Assembly (NCBI GenBank): GCA_024695185.1 | Contig: JAILIR010000165.1 | Span: 1-7,721, forward strand | Length of the DNA stretch: 7,721 nt | Direction of reading: 5' to 3' | Source: a bacterium | GTDB lineage: Bacteria; Bacillota_I; Bacilli_A; Acholeplasmatales; JAEDCM01 | Part shown: positions 6,062 through 7,721 of the stretch, piece after piece | Position numbering within the stretch: the first letter of the stretch is position 1 | Layout of the letters: every line of letters starts with the position of its first letter | Program-made: the position numbers and the translations under genes | The notes under the pieces: generated by a model | The model's input: only the letters and a program-made list of their open reading frames with translations | Databases searched by the model: none | Told to the model about the DNA's origin: nothing

Positions 6062-7135
6062 CTATGCTTCATCTTCTTCATCAGCTGTTGTCTTATAGAA
6101 ACTAGCAGCTAATGGGATATAACATCCTTTTGGAAGTAATCTCTTGTAATATTGTGATTTTGTGCCTAAATCAAATACTTCGAATGGCATACCTAATGTT
6201 CTATTAGCCATTTCTTCTGATAATTCATCATCATCAATATTTGATAAGTTAAAGCATACACAGCTTCTAACTTGTTTCTTTCCTGCATTCTTATTATATC
6301 TATAATAGTTTGCGATTCTTGAAATGAAGTTATCTAATTTATCAATTACTTGCATCTTATCATCAGTTTCTAAATCTTCCATGATAAATAGTGTAGGATA
6401 GATATAACTGAAAATAGTTAGTGTGAAGAAGTTATCGTATAATGTAACAAGCATTAAACCGTCAATTAAATCTCCTTCTTCATCTTCTATCTCATCTGTG
6501 TCGCCTTCAACACCTTCAAGCTCAGCAGTATAATTCTTTTGTTCTGCTTCAGCTGTTTGAAGTTGACTAGATAGTTGAACTTGAGCTAAGTTAGTTTTCT
6601 TAACTTCTTCGCCCTCATCTTCAGTATAGAATAATCTAAATAATGCAAGCATAGGAATTTCATAAGTAATATCCTTCATCTTTAGCTTTTCAAATACATC
6701 TAAGTAATCATTAACCATCTTTTCATCCATGATGATTAGGATAACTACTAATGTATCATCTGTAGCTGTTTTAATGAAGTGATTGAAGATTGGTGCTTCA
6801 AATGGGAAGTGAATAGTTTTTCCAACTTGAGATTGAATGTATTCTTCAATAGTTTTAGTTTGAAGTTCACCTTTTTCAATTTCAATTTCTCTTAAAATTG
6901 CATTTTGTTCATTTAAAACCCATCTAACTGTTTTAGCTTCAATTCTAAATGAAGTATAAATAGATTCAATTTTTTCTACTAGTGTATTAGGATCCTTAAT
7001 ATATCCTCTTTCAATTACACCTTTAGGAAGTTTAACTTCACCATAACTCTCAATTTCTGATTTACCTGGTTTCTTTTCAATAAAACCAACTACGTTATCA
7101 TTGATTGCGATGTTTAATTCTGTTGGAAATGCCAT
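6062..7135 (-). CDS. pilM: PilM-like actin-fold type IV pilus assembly protein
   Basis: A 357-aa cytoplasmic protein with no membrane segment. In known systems PilM is an actin/FtsA-fold ATP-binding protein forming a ring under the membrane and binding PilN. Family-like features are the opening strands (LNIAINDNVVGF), YGEVKLPKGVIERGYIKD (31-48), a domain with EYIQSQVGKTIHFPFE (98-113), and a C-terminal half with FISRIANYYRYN (270-281). The nucleotide-binding Gly/Ser signatures are degenerate: the first strand reads NIAINDN instead of GIDIGS, and the second reads TLYDNFFTLTIF where Asp-x-Gly is expected. A long acidic low-complexity insert (about 172-224) divides the protein and the C-terminus is acidic. 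Start ATG 7135 has AAGGTG 7 nt upstream, which overlaps nothing coding. It sits 16 nt after the peptidase gene. Assignment comes from partial similarity plus operon order. Confidence 0.75.
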   Translation of the reverse strand: MAFPTELNIAINDNVVGFIEKKPGKSEIESYGEVKLPKGVIERGYIKDPNTLVEKIESIYTSFRIEAKTVRWVLNEQNAILREIEIEKGELQTKTIEEYIQSQVGKTIHFPFEAPIFNHFIKTATDDTLVVILIIMDEKMVNDYLDVFEKLKMKDITYEIPMLALFRLFYTEDEGEEVKKTNLAQVQLSSQLQTAEAEQKNYTAELEGVEGDTDEIEDEEGDLIDGLMLVTLYDNFFTLTIFSYIYPTLFIMEDLETDDKMQVIDKLDNFISRIANYYRYNKNAGKKQVRSCVCFNLSNIDDDELSEEMANRTLGMPFEVFDLGTKSQYYKRLLPKGCYIPLAASFYKTTADEEDEA

Positions 7136-7151
7136 AATTCATCACCTTACC

Positions 7152-7721
7152 CTATATAAATTTTTCTAGTAGTTCTACTAGTAATGGACTAGTAAATAAA
7201 CTAATCACTGCACCTATGCTTATGTAATAAACATATCTTATCTCTTTCTTGGCTAATTTTACTATTAAGTATAACAACCCTCCAAGTATAACAGCTACTG
7301 CTACACCTACAAAGCCAAGAGTAATACCTAAAGCCACTGAATAAAGTAAATATTTTTTTAAATCTTTATCAGTAATCATCAAGATTAAATTTAAAACTAA
7401 CATCATTCCCATACCTAGCATACTGCTTAAGAATAAATCTTTACCAGTAAATGCTGATAATACTAAAAGTATAGGAGCGAATACATATGTAACCTTTTTA
7501 AGTGTTACATGATGTTCGTATTCACTTACAACAATTATCATCATAAGTGATACAGTAAGCAAGTACATTACTAATCTAATAATTTTTTGATAACTAAAAT
7601 CAAAAGTCCAATCACTTCTTATATAACCACATACTAGAAATGATAGAACAAATGTTAAGCCTCCAAATATTTCAATTAGTAAATACTTTATATGGATTGG
7701 TTCTTTACAGAAGTGACATTT
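7152..7721 (-). CDS. pilD: Divergent prepilin peptidase, 5' end outside the window
   Basis: 189 residues are visible; the N-terminus, with the first CxxC, is missing. It begins KCHFCKEPIHIKYLLIEIFG, the second zinc-type CxxC with its family context (CxxC-x2-I-x3-Y-x3-E-x2-GG), followed by membrane segments. Prepilin peptidases are membrane aspartyl proteases that cleave, and often methylate, pilin precursors. The first catalytic Asp is expected in a pattern like SDLEHxxxP; here it is VSEYEHHVTL (65-74), with Glu 67 in its place and the Pro absent. The second motif, normally GxGDxKL, reads TDKDLKK (117-123): Asp 120 is kept and the glycines are lost. The C-terminal GITLG and YISIGA segments fit the family. 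It heads the visible pilM-pilN-pilO operon. Activity is uncertain because of these substitutions. Confidence 0.8.
   Translation of the reverse strand, partial: KCHFCKEPIHIKYLLIEIFGGLTFVLSFLVCGYIRSDWTFDFSYQKIIRLVMYLLTVSLMMIIVVSEYEHHVTLKKVTYVFAPILLVLSAFTGKDLFLSSMLGMGMMLVLNLILMITDKDLKKYLLYSVALGITLGFVGVAVAVILGGLLYLIVKLAKKEIRYVYYISIGAVISLFTSPLLVELLEKFI

Overview
The window comes from an AT-rich, probably monoderm bacterium of the Firmicutes/Mollicutes-related type. Every convincing gene lies on the minus strand, so the region is read from the right end towards the left. Stops are TAA or TAG, Trp is TGG, and no gene carries an in-frame TGA. Nothing therefore argues for the mycoplasma code, although UGA use cannot be settled from so few genes. 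The exact lineage cannot be named from this window.

Layout in transcription order. (1) 7721-4828: a tightly packed type IV pilus assembly operon, made of the 3' part of a divergent prepilin peptidase followed by PilM-, PilN- and PilO-like genes. Gaps are 16 nt or less, or the genes overlap, and Shine-Dalgarno sites are embedded in the preceding stop codons. PilM, PilN and PilO would form the inner-membrane alignment platform that couples the cytoplasmic motor to the pilus, and the peptidase would mature its pilins. No PilP or PilQ follows, which fits a cell without an outer membrane. A hairpin at 4784-4811 ends the module. (2) 4753-2954: a DUF2079 multi-pass membrane protein gene of 599 codons, interrupted by one in-frame TAA at codon 225 and otherwise fully open. 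(3) 2876-2283: a membrane-anchored thioredoxin-fold-like protein with four serines where a redox CxxC would be, followed by an intrinsic terminator. (4) 2240-417: typA/bipA, a ribosome-associated translational GTPase, ending in a terminator whose loop holds the stop codon. (5) 400-1: no protein gene. It has a good extended -10 promoter followed about 100 nt later by a terminator (candidate small RNA), a three-copy 54-55 bp array of ATTTGCA/TGCAAAT inverted half-sites with constant internal spacing, and at the left edge a perfect 32-bp inverted repeat.

Most worth following up: the candidate small RNA and inverted-half-site array behind typA, the peptidase with Glu at the first catalytic Asp position, and the single nonsense codon splitting an otherwise intact DUF2079 gene.
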